Of a DNA stretch of 25,496 nucleotides, positions 15,368 through 21,375 are shown in pieces. Under the pieces are notes generated by a model. It did no database searches, had not been told where the DNA came from, and saw only the letters and a list, made by a program, of their open reading frames with translations. The first letter of the stretch is position 1. Each line of letters opens with the position of its first letter. This stretch comes from an uncultured Azohydromonas sp. (GTDB lineage Bacteria > Pseudomonadota > Gammaproteobacteria > Burkholderiales > Burkholderiaceae_C), in assembly GCF_937926365.1 (NCBI RefSeq), contig NZ_CALAOH010000011.1:1-25496 (forward strand). The letters run 5' to 3'. Position numbers and translations under genes: made by a program.

Positions 15368-16566
15368 TCGGCGGCCACCTTCCATACCAGCGCCTGGACC
15401 GACTGGTCGATCATCTCGACGAATTTGTCGAAGGCATCGCGGATGCGGCCGTAGGTGTCGGCGCTCACGCCACCGCTGTACTTGCCCAGGTCGTAGACGG
15501 TGCCGAACTTGATCGCGCTCAGCGAGCCAGCCGGGCTCTTCGGAATCTCCACCGGCAGCATGTACGGCCCGTAGGTCTTGATGATCCAGTCGCGCACCAG
15601 GCTGGAGGCGAGCTTGGAATCCACCTTGGACAGCAGCACACGCATGAACGCGAAGTCCTTGTGGTAGCGCCGGCCGCTGGCCAGCGCACCCAGCGTCTCG
15701 GACAGCAGGTTCCAGAACGCCACCGAGGAGGCGAAGTCCAGCGTCTCCGGCGGCACCGGCATGATCAGGCCGTCCGACGCGATCACCGCGTTCACCGCCA
15801 GGTACGACAGCGCCGGCGCGGTGTCGAAGATGATGACGTCGTAGTCCTCGCGCAGCGGCGTGATCGCGCGGTTGAGCATGTCCCACCACGCGATGTCCGG
15901 ATCGCGCGAGTGGATGGGCAGGAAGATCTCGGCGCCGAACAGCGCCGGCGCCGCCGGGATGATGTCCAGCCCGTCCCAGTACGTGCGCTGCACCGCGTAG
16001 CGCAGGTCCTTGGGCGCCTCGCTCAGCGGCGGGATGAACAGCGGTGCCGCCGTCTGGTCTTCCATCACCTCCGCCGCAGGCAGCAGCCCGGTGAGCGTGG
16101 TGGAAGACGCCTGCGGGTCCAGGTCACAAATCAGCACCCGGCGCCCGCGCAGCGTCAGGCCCTGCGCCAAGTTGAAGGCGGTGGTCGTCTTGGTGGAGCC
16201 GCCCTTGAAGTTGACGATGGCGATGGTCGCGCCCGGTGCCCCTGCGGGGCGCTTCGGGATCTTGGACAGCCTGCTCACGTACTGCCGCGCCTCGGCCAGC
16301 GTGAACATGCGCCGCGCCCCGTTGGCCTCGTGCGAGCCCGAGGGCAGGTCGCCGCGCTTGGCGAGGTAGGTCATCTGCTTGGGCTCCACGCCGGCCAGGC
16401 GCGCGACCTGCGCGCCGGTAAAGACGGGCGGCGTCTTGCGTGGATGCGGTTCCAGCATGTCGGAACGCACCGTGTCCAGGCTGTGGCTCGCCACCTGCGC
16501 CAGTTCTAGAAGCGCTTCCAGCGAGAAACGCTGGGCCGAGGGAGCGTCGAGGACGGCGTTGGCCAT
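15364..16566 (-). CDS. parA: ParA-family partition ATPase with N-terminal DNA-binding domain
   Basis: The 400-residue type Ia ParA moves replicon copies apart along the nucleoid. The ~105-residue N-terminal extension contains a MerR-like helix-turn-helix (FTGAQVARLAGVEPKQMTYL, then RRMFTLAEARQYV), as in P1/F-type ParA proteins that also repress their own operon. The ATPase part has the deviant Walker A KGGSTKTT at residues 121-128, Walker A' DLDPQASST (about 148-156) and Walker B VIIFDTAPAL. It ends four bases into parB. A perfect inverted repeat lies just upstream of its start, suited to autoregulation. It follows repA by 66 bp on the same strand. Confidence 0.96.
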   Translation of the reverse strand: MANAVLDAPSAQRFSLEALLELAQVASHSLDTVRSDMLEPHPRKTPPVFTGAQVARLAGVEPKQMTYLAKRGDLPSGSHEANGARRMFTLAEARQYVSRLSKIPKRPAGAPGATIAIVNFKGGSTKTTTAFNLAQGLTLRGRRVLICDLDPQASSTTLTGLLPAAEVMEDQTAAPLFIPPLSEAPKDLRYAVQRTYWDGLDIIPAAPALFGAEIFLPIHSRDPDIAWWDMLNRAITPLREDYDVIIFDTAPALSYLAVNAVIASDGLIMPVPPETLDFASSVAFWNLLSETLGALASGRRYHKDFAFMRVLLSKVDSKLASSLVRDWIIKTYGPYMLPVEIPKSPAGSLSAIKFGTVYDLGKYSGGVSADTYGRIRDAFDKFVEMIDQSVQALVWKVAAE

Positions 16567-16581
16567 AAGGTCCTTGTTAGT

Positions 16582-16619
16582 TTCTGAGGTCGGGCGAGAT
16601 TTTGTCCGCGACCTCAGAA
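16582..16619. promoter_or_regulatory. Perfect 11-bp inverted repeat between repA and parA
   Basis: TTCTGAGGTCG (16582-16592) and CGACCTCAGAA (16609-16619) are exact reverse complements with a 16-nt spacer. They fill most of the 66-bp gap and sit 16 bp before the parA start codon. Candidates are a ParA operator, a parS centromere, or an RNA hairpin limiting read-through from repA; no T-tract follows directly. Confidence 0.65.
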
Positions 16620-16632
16620 TTTGACAACGAGC

Positions 16633-17904
16633 TTATGACTTGGCGGCGAGCATGCGCTGGGCGAAATCCAACAGATCCTCGGCCGTGGGCTCGCCCCAGG
16701 TGTCCTGCACCAGCCAGCGGCGGAAGCCCGCTTCTGCCACCTTGGTCGCGCGCTTCTTGAGCCGCAGCGGCGCGATGGCCTGGGCGTTGTAGCGCTCGAC
16801 CAGCGCCGCCTGGTCCTCGGCATCGAGTTCCTTGAAATAGCGCTCGGCCTCGCCGAGTTGCGATTCGAGGTAGGCCTGGCGCAGGTCCACCTTGGGCGCT
16901 GGCGCAGGCTGGGCCTCGGCTACCGGCATGGCGTAGCGGTGCTGGAGCGCATGGCGGAAATAGGCCGCAGGGTTGTCCAGCTTGCCGGCACGCGAGTCGG
17001 TCATGCGCCGACGCGTGTACTCCAGCGCGGCACGCAGCTCTTCCAGACCGTGCTCCTTGGCCAAGCGCCGCGCCTCGGACTGCAACAGACCGAGGTTCAC
17101 CATCTCCCCGATCATCTCCAGCACCTTGCCGTCCTCCACGGCCGGCTGGACCTCCGCCTTCTTTTCGAGCTGGAAGCGCAGCGCCACCACGCGCTTGCCC
17201 ACCTTGGCCTCGACCAGCTCGATGCGCAGGCTCGATTCGGCATTGACCTCGGCGATGGCCGGCTTGAGCACCTTGGCCTTGAAGTATTTGTATTCCTGGT
17301 AGGTCTTCGCCTCGGCCGTCTCGCCCAGGATCATGTCGCGGAACTCCTCCCAGGGAACCTCGGCCGTGTGACCGATCTTCTCGAAGCGCACGCAGAACTC
17401 CCAGATCGCCAGCGAGCTCGCGCGCCGGAAGCGCCGGACCACGTTCATGTCGATGAGCGCGTAGATCTCGGGCTTGACGATGAGTTGGCGCAACTGGCTG
17501 CTGATCTGGTAGCGGATCACGTCCGCATGGATCTCCACCTCCGGGAACATCACCGAGGCCTTCCACGGGCGCTTGGGGCTGGTGGCGATCACGTCCCACT
17601 CGAACACGATGCGCATCAGCGCCTCGGCCGATTCCTTGAGGTACTGGCGGTTGTTGGAGTCAAACCCCACGTCCTGCGCCAAGTCGCGAATCCGCAACGT
17701 CCACCAGCCCTGCTCATCCGGGCTGTGCTCAATAGCGTGCTTGGCCCAGGCGTTGCCCAGCTTGCGCTGCAGCAGGCTCAGCGGTTGTTTGGGCTTGCTG
17801 TGGACGATCTGCACCGCCTTGCGAAAGGCGTCCGGCGCTTCCGGGCTCGCAAAGAGGGAAATCTGGGCTTCAGGTGACTCCTTGGGAGTTTTGCGGCTTG
17901 CCAT
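16633..17904 (-). CDS. repA: Replication initiator of the RepB/Rep_3 family (secondary-replicon type)
   Basis: The 423-residue protein should bind the iterons and open the origin. It contains two winged helices typical of Rep_3 initiators. The first begins near QPLSLLQRKLGNAWAKHAIE and includes DVGFDSNNRQYLKESAEALM. The second contains SSLAIWEFCVRFEKIG, VPWEEFRDMILGE and TYQEYKYFKAKVLKPAIAEV. A ~150-residue helical C-terminal extension follows (LGLLQSEARRLAKEHGLEEL, then YFRHALQHRYA). The sequence is strongly like RepA of Ralstonia/Cupriavidus second chromosomes. I chose ATG 17904 (MASRKTPKESPEAQISLF) because conserved sequence begins there. The frame stays open to an ATG at 18111, but those extra codons run through the AT-rich unwinding segment into the first iteron. 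First gene of the operon. Confidence 0.95.
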   Translation of the reverse strand: MASRKTPKESPEAQISLFASPEAPDAFRKAVQIVHSKPKQPLSLLQRKLGNAWAKHAIEHSPDEQGWWTLRIRDLAQDVGFDSNNRQYLKESAEALMRIVFEWDVIATSPKRPWKASVMFPEVEIHADVIRYQISSQLRQLIVKPEIYALIDMNVVRRFRRASSLAIWEFCVRFEKIGHTAEVPWEEFRDMILGETAEAKTYQEYKYFKAKVLKPAIAEVNAESSLRIELVEAKVGKRVVALRFQLEKKAEVQPAVEDGKVLEMIGEMVNLGLLQSEARRLAKEHGLEELRAALEYTRRRMTDSRAGKLDNPAAYFRHALQHRYAMPVAEAQPAPAPKVDLRQAYLESQLGEAERYFKELDAEDQAALVERYNAQAIAPLRLKKRATKVAEAGFRRWLVQDTWGEPTAEDLLDFAQRMLAAKS

Positions 17905-17905
17905 A

Positions 17906-17922
17906 GGTGACCAAACAGGGGT
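17906..17922 (+). promoter_or_regulatory. Iteron-like copy touching the repA start codon
   Basis: GGTGACCAAACAGGGGT retains the GGTGACCA half of the iteron and a G-run at the other end. It begins two bases upstream of the repA ATG (minus strand), so Rep bound here would block translation initiation or transcription. It is separated from the main array by the AT-rich segment. Confidence 0.6.
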
Positions 17923-18032
17923 GCGGGATAGTAACCTGAGCCGCGATATTTCCTGCCGTGCAGCCGGAGAAAGTTCTTTTCTCCGTTCATTCGGTGCTGC
18001 CGCTTGGCGCGTTGTGTATTTTTTGAAGGACG

Positions 18033-18059
18033 CTTTAGATCCTTTAAGACCTTTATCTT
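18033..18059. repeat. Three tandem AT-rich 9-mers, candidate DNA unwinding element
   Basis: CTTTAGATC, CTTTAAGAC and CTTTATCTT start at 18033, 18042 and 18051, an exact 9-bp period. They lie in the most AT-rich stretch of the module (about 18010-18075), between the repA start and the first iteron. That matches the usual order of unwinding element and iterons in Rep_3 origins. Confidence 0.65.
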
Positions 18060-18146
18060 CGAAATTTTCGTTGCACGACAGGAACTTAGATGTGCTCAAG
18101 TCACCATTCATGGGATTAAAGGTGACTATTCATGGGTTTTCAGGTG

Positions 18147-18155
18147 TGTGGATTT
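18147..18155 (+). promoter_or_regulatory. DnaA-box-like 9-mer inside the third iteron
   Basis: TGTGGATTT matches 7 of 9 positions of the reverse DnaA box TGTGGATAA. It replaces the usual iteron centre. Confidence 0.45.
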
Positions 18156-18189
18156 GGGATATGGGTGACTGTTTCTGGGAATTCAGGTT

Positions 18190-18198
18190 TGTGGATAT
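18190..18198 (+). promoter_or_regulatory. DnaA-box-like 9-mer inside the fifth iteron
   Basis: TGTGGATAT matches 8 of 9 positions of TGTGGATAA. It lies exactly 43 bp after the similar site in the third iteron, two repeat units apart. Confidence 0.55.
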
Positions 18199-18641
18199 GG
18201 GACGAAGGTGACAAATCATGGGATGCCGCACTCGGAAAGTGCTGTTTCACCTACAGGTGACCGTTCATGGGACGCCGGCATGGTGACCATTCATGGGAAC
18301 GAAGCGCCGATCGCGGGCATCTTCGCGGCGCGCTCCGAACCATGGTGGTGATCCGCTTTCCGGGGCAAGAAGGCGCCCAGAACGCATGAAGGTGACCAGG
18401 CATGGGACATGGAACGGTGACCAACCATGGGACGCCAATTCCCACGCGCCATGCCGCCTGGCCGGCGAAGGACGCCTGGGACGGGGTTTCAGGGCCAAGG
18501 TGAACATTCATGGGAGCGGGAAGAGCCTCCGTGTCCCATAGCCCGTCACCTTGCCGCGCGGGCAGGTCCGGCATGCATGGGCCATCGGACGGCGACATGC
18601 ACCGGCGTGCCAGTTCGGCAGAGAAGCTCACCAGCCACGCC

Positions 18642-18665
18642 GGCCGGTTGTCTGCGCAACCGGCC
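18642..18665. other. 9-bp inverted repeat between origin and riboswitch
   Basis: GGCCGGTTG and CAACCGGCC flank a 6-nt loop. There is no T-tract. It lies in the ~240-bp non-coding stretch between the last iteron and the FMN riboswitch, and may insulate the two units. Otherwise that stretch holds only a TAGAAT at 18753-18758 that could serve as -10 for the rib operon. Confidence 0.4.
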
Positions 18666-18787
18666 CGGCCTCGCGCGCCGGACGGCATCCCAGGCGGTGG
18701 AGCGCGTGTCGGGCCCGAAGGCCCACGCCGCCACCGGATTTTCCTCAGCTTCTAGAATGCCCAGGCCGGCGCCGCGAGGTGCCGGCA

Positions 18788-18938
18788 GCGTTCTCAGGGC
18801 GGGGTGGAATTCCCCACCGGCGGTATTCGCGGCCTGCGCCGCGGGAGCCCGCGAGCGCCCGGCACCTCACGGAGCCGGGGTCAGCAGACCTGGTGCGAAG
18901 CCAGGGCCGACGGTCACAGTCCGGATGAAAGAGATCGC
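18788..18938 (+). ncRNA. FMN riboswitch (RFN element)
   Basis: The conserved aptamer cores are present in order. They are TTCTCAGGGCGGGGTGGAAT, then CCCCACCGGCGGTA, AGCCCGCGAGCG, GGTCAGCAGACCTGGTG, CCGACGGTCACAGTCCGGAT and GAAAGAGATC. P1 is GCGTTCTC/GAGATCGC with one mismatch. Stem P4 is CCCGGC/GCCGGG (18858-18879). The aptamer ends 87 nt before ribH. No Rho-independent terminator is evident after it, so control is probably translational or Rho-dependent. When FMN is bound, expression of ribH-ribA should fall. Confidence 0.95.
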
Positions 18939-19025
18939 GTTGCCGTGGTGGCTCAGCGTCTGTACGTGGCCATCGCGTGTGCGCGTGCATGCGCCCTGAT
19001 TCTGGCAATCCTCGTCGTACGGACC

Positions 19026-19517
19026 ATGAATCAGATTCCGACTTCCGCTTCCTCCACCGCCGGCCTGCGCATCGCCGTGGTCAGCGCCTCCTGGCACCGC
19101 GACATCGTCGAGCGGGCCCATGAGGGCATCAACACCGAACTGGCGCGCCAGGGGCTCGATCCGGCCGCCACCCTCGTGCACTTCGCCGTGCCGGGCGCCT
19201 TCGAGATCCCGCTGCATGCGAAGAAACTGGCCGAGAGCGGCCGTTTCGACGCCGTTGTCGCCTGCGGGCTGATCGTCAACGGCGGCATCTATCGCCACGA
19301 GTTCGTCACCAGCGCCGTGATCGACGGCCTGATGCGCGTGCAACTCGATACCGGCGTGCCCGTGTTCTCCGCCGTGCTCACGCCGCGCGACTTCCACGAC
19401 CACGAGGAGCACCGCAGCTTCTTCGCCGCGCACTTCGTCAAGAAGGGCGAGGAAGTGGCCAGCGCCTGCCTTGCCACGCTGCGGGGCCTGCGCCAGCTCC
19501 AGGCGCTGACGCAGTGA
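19026..19517 (+). CDS. ribH: 6,7-dimethyl-8-ribityllumazine synthase, RibH2-like
   Basis: The 163-residue enzyme condenses 5-amino-6-ribitylaminouracil with 3,4-dihydroxy-2-butanone 4-phosphate in riboflavin synthesis. Visible features are LRIAVVSASWHRDIVERAHE, the substrate-loop region FAVPGAFEIPLHAKKL, VVACGLIVNGGIYRHEFV with the active-site His, and VFSAVLTPRDFHDHEEHRSF. The GGIYRHEFV and LTPRDFH blocks follow the RibH2 type (decameric in Brucella) rather than housekeeping RibH1. ATG 19026 fits the family N-terminus; the upstream open frame runs through the riboswitch and is rejected. The Shine-Dalgarno sequence is weak, consistent with regulated initiation. ribA follows after 14 bp. Confidence 0.95.
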   Translation: MNQIPTSASSTAGLRIAVVSASWHRDIVERAHEGINTELARQGLDPAATLVHFAVPGAFEIPLHAKKLAESGRFDAVVACGLIVNGGIYRHEFVTSAVIDGLMRVQLDTGVPVFSAVLTPRDFHDHEEHRSFFAAHFVKKGEEVASACLATLRGLRQLQALTQ

Positions 19518-19531
19518 AGGGAGCGGCGGCC

Positions 19532-20224
19532 ATGAAATCCGACGCTCCCAAGACGCTGCTGCCGCAGGTCGAGCGCGGCCCCGCCGCGCGGCTGCCCACG
19601 CCGCACGGCGAGTTCGAGCTCGAAACCTGGCAGGACCATGGCAGCGGCATCGAGCACTTGGTGATCCGCAAGGGTGAGCTCGCCGGCGCGCAGGGTGTGC
19701 TGGTGCGCGTGCATTCCGAGTGCTTCACCGGCGACCTGCTGGGCTCGCTGCGCTGCGACTGCGGACCGCAGCTGGAGCTGGCGCTGGCGCGTGTCCAGCA
19801 AGCCGGGCAGGGAGCCGTGATCTACATGCGTGGCCACGAAGGCCGCGGTATCGGGCTGGCGCAGAAGCTGCGTGCCTACGCGCTGCAGGACCAGGGCCTG
19901 GACACGGTCGATGCCAACCTGGCGCTGGGCCACCCGGTCGATGCGCGTCGCTACGAGGCGGCCGCGGCGATCCTGCAGGCTCTGGGCGTGGCCTCGATCC
20001 GGCTCATGAGCAACAACCCGCTGAAGCTGCTGGCGCTGCGCGAGCACGGCATCGAGGTCGTGGAGCGCGAACGCCACCAGACCGACGCCCAAACGCACAA
20101 CGCCGCCTACCTGGCGACCAAGCGCGAGCGGCTGGGGCACCTGCTGGATGGCGCCGAGGCAGCGGTGGTTTCCGCCGCCGAGACGGCCGAAGCCACCGAA
20201 GCCGAGTTTCGCGCCGCTGCCTGA
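19532..20224 (+). CDS. ribA: GTP cyclohydrolase II
   Basis: The 230-residue enzyme opens the imidazole ring of GTP, the first step of riboflavin synthesis. The zinc ligands appear in VHSECFTGDLLGSLRCDCG with C-x10-C-x-C spacing. Other family blocks are YMRGHEGRGIGLAQKLRAYA, DTVDANLALGHPVDARRY and RLMSNNPLKLLAL. The HEGRGIGL segment has one residue more than the QEGRGIGL of E. coli. ATG 19532 has AAGGGAG about 8 nt upstream; an in-frame GTG at 19514 is less likely. The C-terminal ~25 residues are an Ala/Glu-rich tail. It is the second gene of the FMN-riboswitch operon. No DHBP synthase domain (RibB) is attached or adjacent. Confidence 0.96.
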   Translation: MKSDAPKTLLPQVERGPAARLPTPHGEFELETWQDHGSGIEHLVIRKGELAGAQGVLVRVHSECFTGDLLGSLRCDCGPQLELALARVQQAGQGAVIYMRGHEGRGIGLAQKLRAYALQDQGLDTVDANLALGHPVDARRYEAAAAILQALGVASIRLMSNNPLKLLALREHGIEVVERERHQTDAQTHNAAYLATKRERLGHLLDGAEAAVVSAAETAEATEAEFRAAA

Positions 20225-20263
20225 TGGTGGTGTGAACAGCTTTCGTCACACCCGTGGAGCCTG

Positions 20264-20343
20264 TCCCCGCGCAGGCGGGGAGCGGGTGTCCACGAACACC
20301 GGGTGGCATTCCGGCATGCGTGGATGCCCGCCTACGCGGGCAT
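20264..20343. repeat. Pair of REP-like hairpins after ribA
   Basis: TCCCCGC-GCAG-GCGGGGA (20264-20281) and ATGCCCGC-CTAC-GCGGGCAT (20324-20343) are perfect 7- and 8-bp hairpins separated by 42 bp. Such CCCGCCTGCGCGGG-type elements are dispersed extragenic repeats in many proteobacteria. They fill the gap between the convergent ribA and LysR genes and probably act as a bidirectional terminator. Confidence 0.75.
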
Positions 20344-20375
20344 GACGGGTCCCTCCGAACGGCCGACAGCTGGAA

Positions 20376-21287
20376 TCACCCCGGCCGCGCGCTGCTCCTG
20401 AACCACTGCGCCAGGAACTCCACCGCCACGCGCAGCTTGGCCGAGCGCTCCAGCCGTGTCGGGTACACGGCCCAGACGTTGGCTGGCTGGATGCAGCCGG
20501 GCAGCAGTTGCACCAGCCGGCCCTGCGCCAGCAGCGGCGCCACTTCCCACAGCGAGCGCAGCACGATGCCGTGCCCGTCCAGCGCCCAGCGCAACGCGAT
20601 CTCGCCGTGGTTGCTCGACAGCGGCCCCGACACCTTCAGTGCCTGCTCGCGCCCCTCGCAGCGCAGCTGCCACACGCCGAAGGGGTGGTCGCGCTCCTTG
20701 ATCGCCAGGCAGTCGTGGCCGGCCAGCTCCGCCGGCGTGCGCGGCTGGCCGCGGCGCGCCACGTAGGCCGGCGAGGCGCACAGCACCCGATGGTTGTCCG
20801 CCAGCCGGCGCTTGATCAGGTGCGGCGCCGCCTCGTCGCCTACACGCACGTCCAGGTCGAAGCCCTCCGCCGCCACGTCGATCAGCCGGTCGAACACCTC
20901 CAGCCGCACCTGCAGCTGCGGATGCCGCTCCACCAGTGCGCCGATGGCCGGCGCCACCTGCTGGCGCCCGAAGCCGAAGCTGCTGCACACGCGCAGGCTG
21001 CCGCGCGGCTGCGCCCGCGTGCCACCCACCTCCTGCAGCAGTTGATCAAGGTCGTCCAGGATGCGCTGCGCCCAGCGCAGCACCCGGTCGCCATCCTCGG
21101 TCAGCGCCACGCTGCGCGTCGTGCGGTGCAGCAGCTTGGTGCCCAACTGCTGCTCCAGCAGCCGGATGCGCTTGCTGACGTAGGCGGGCGACACGCGCAA
21201 GTCGTCCGCCGCGGCGGTGAAGCTGCTTTTGCGCGCCACCACGCTGAAAACACGCAGGTCCTCGTTGGCCGGGGTGGAAGTGTTCAC
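20376..21287 (-). CDS. LysR-family regulator, DmlR-like
   Basis: The 303-residue LysR protein starts with a helix-turn-helix (RVFSVVARKSSFTAAADDLR, then SPAYVSKRIRLLEQQLGTKL, LHRTTRSVALTEDG). A periplasmic-binding-like effector domain follows, with GSLRVCSSFGFGRQQVAPAI, FDLDVRVGDEA, VLCASPAYVARRG and GHGIVLRSLWEV. It is divergent from the tartrate/D-malate dehydrogenase gene with an 88-bp gap, the same arrangement as dmlR-dmlA in E. coli. It is probably the activator of that gene, with a C4 hydroxy-acid as ligand. The start is GTG at 21287, the first codon in frame before the conserved domain. Confidence 0.93.
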   Translation of the reverse strand: MNTSTPANEDLRVFSVVARKSSFTAAADDLRVSPAYVSKRIRLLEQQLGTKLLHRTTRSVALTEDGDRVLRWAQRILDDLDQLLQEVGGTRAQPRGSLRVCSSFGFGRQQVAPAIGALVERHPQLQVRLEVFDRLIDVAAEGFDLDVRVGDEAAPHLIKRRLADNHRVLCASPAYVARRGQPRTPAELAGHDCLAIKERDHPFGVWQLRCEGREQALKVSGPLSSNHGEIALRWALDGHGIVLRSLWEVAPLLAQGRLVQLLPGCIQPANVWAVYPTRLERSAKLRVAVEFLAQWFRSSARPG

Positions 21288-21375
21288 GGTACGTGCATAA
21301 AGACTTCACGGAGAGCCGGATTATCGGCATGGCGTGAATGGCTACGATGCGCCATCTTTTCAACGGAGCACCCCC
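21288..21375. promoter_or_regulatory. Divergent promoter region of the LysR and dehydrogenase genes
   Basis: This 88-bp gap should hold both promoters and the LysR binding site. CCGGATTATCGG (about 21317-21328) is a short symmetric T/A-centred element of the kind LysR proteins recognise. No stronger signal is seen. Confidence 0.4.

Larger units (their letters stand above)
18099..18550 (+). repeat. Main iteron array, replication origin
   Basis: Twelve copies of a 17-bp motif (consensus GGTGACCATTCATGGGA) were located. Starts are 18099 (variant AGTCACC), 18121, 18143, 18164, 18186, 18207, 18256, 18282, 18391, 18416 and 18499 on the plus strand, plus 18534-18550 inverted. The first six start 21-22 bp apart, two helical turns, so Rep would bind on one face of the helix. 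Later copies are spaced 25-109 bp apart. The array lies upstream of repA, and its outermost copies flank a possible promoter zone. With the AT-rich 9-mers and DnaA-box-like sequences, this is a textbook iteron origin. Confidence 0.93.

Noticed and set aside
17905..18111. 69-codon N-terminal extension of repA
   Set aside because: It would run through the unwinding element into an iteron and has no conserved residues known to me; the conserved protein starts at 17904.
18099..18550. Possible CRISPR array
   Set aside because: Repeats are 17 bp, imperfect, partly inverted and separated by only a few to ~90 bp; no cas genes are present. They fit Rep iterons.
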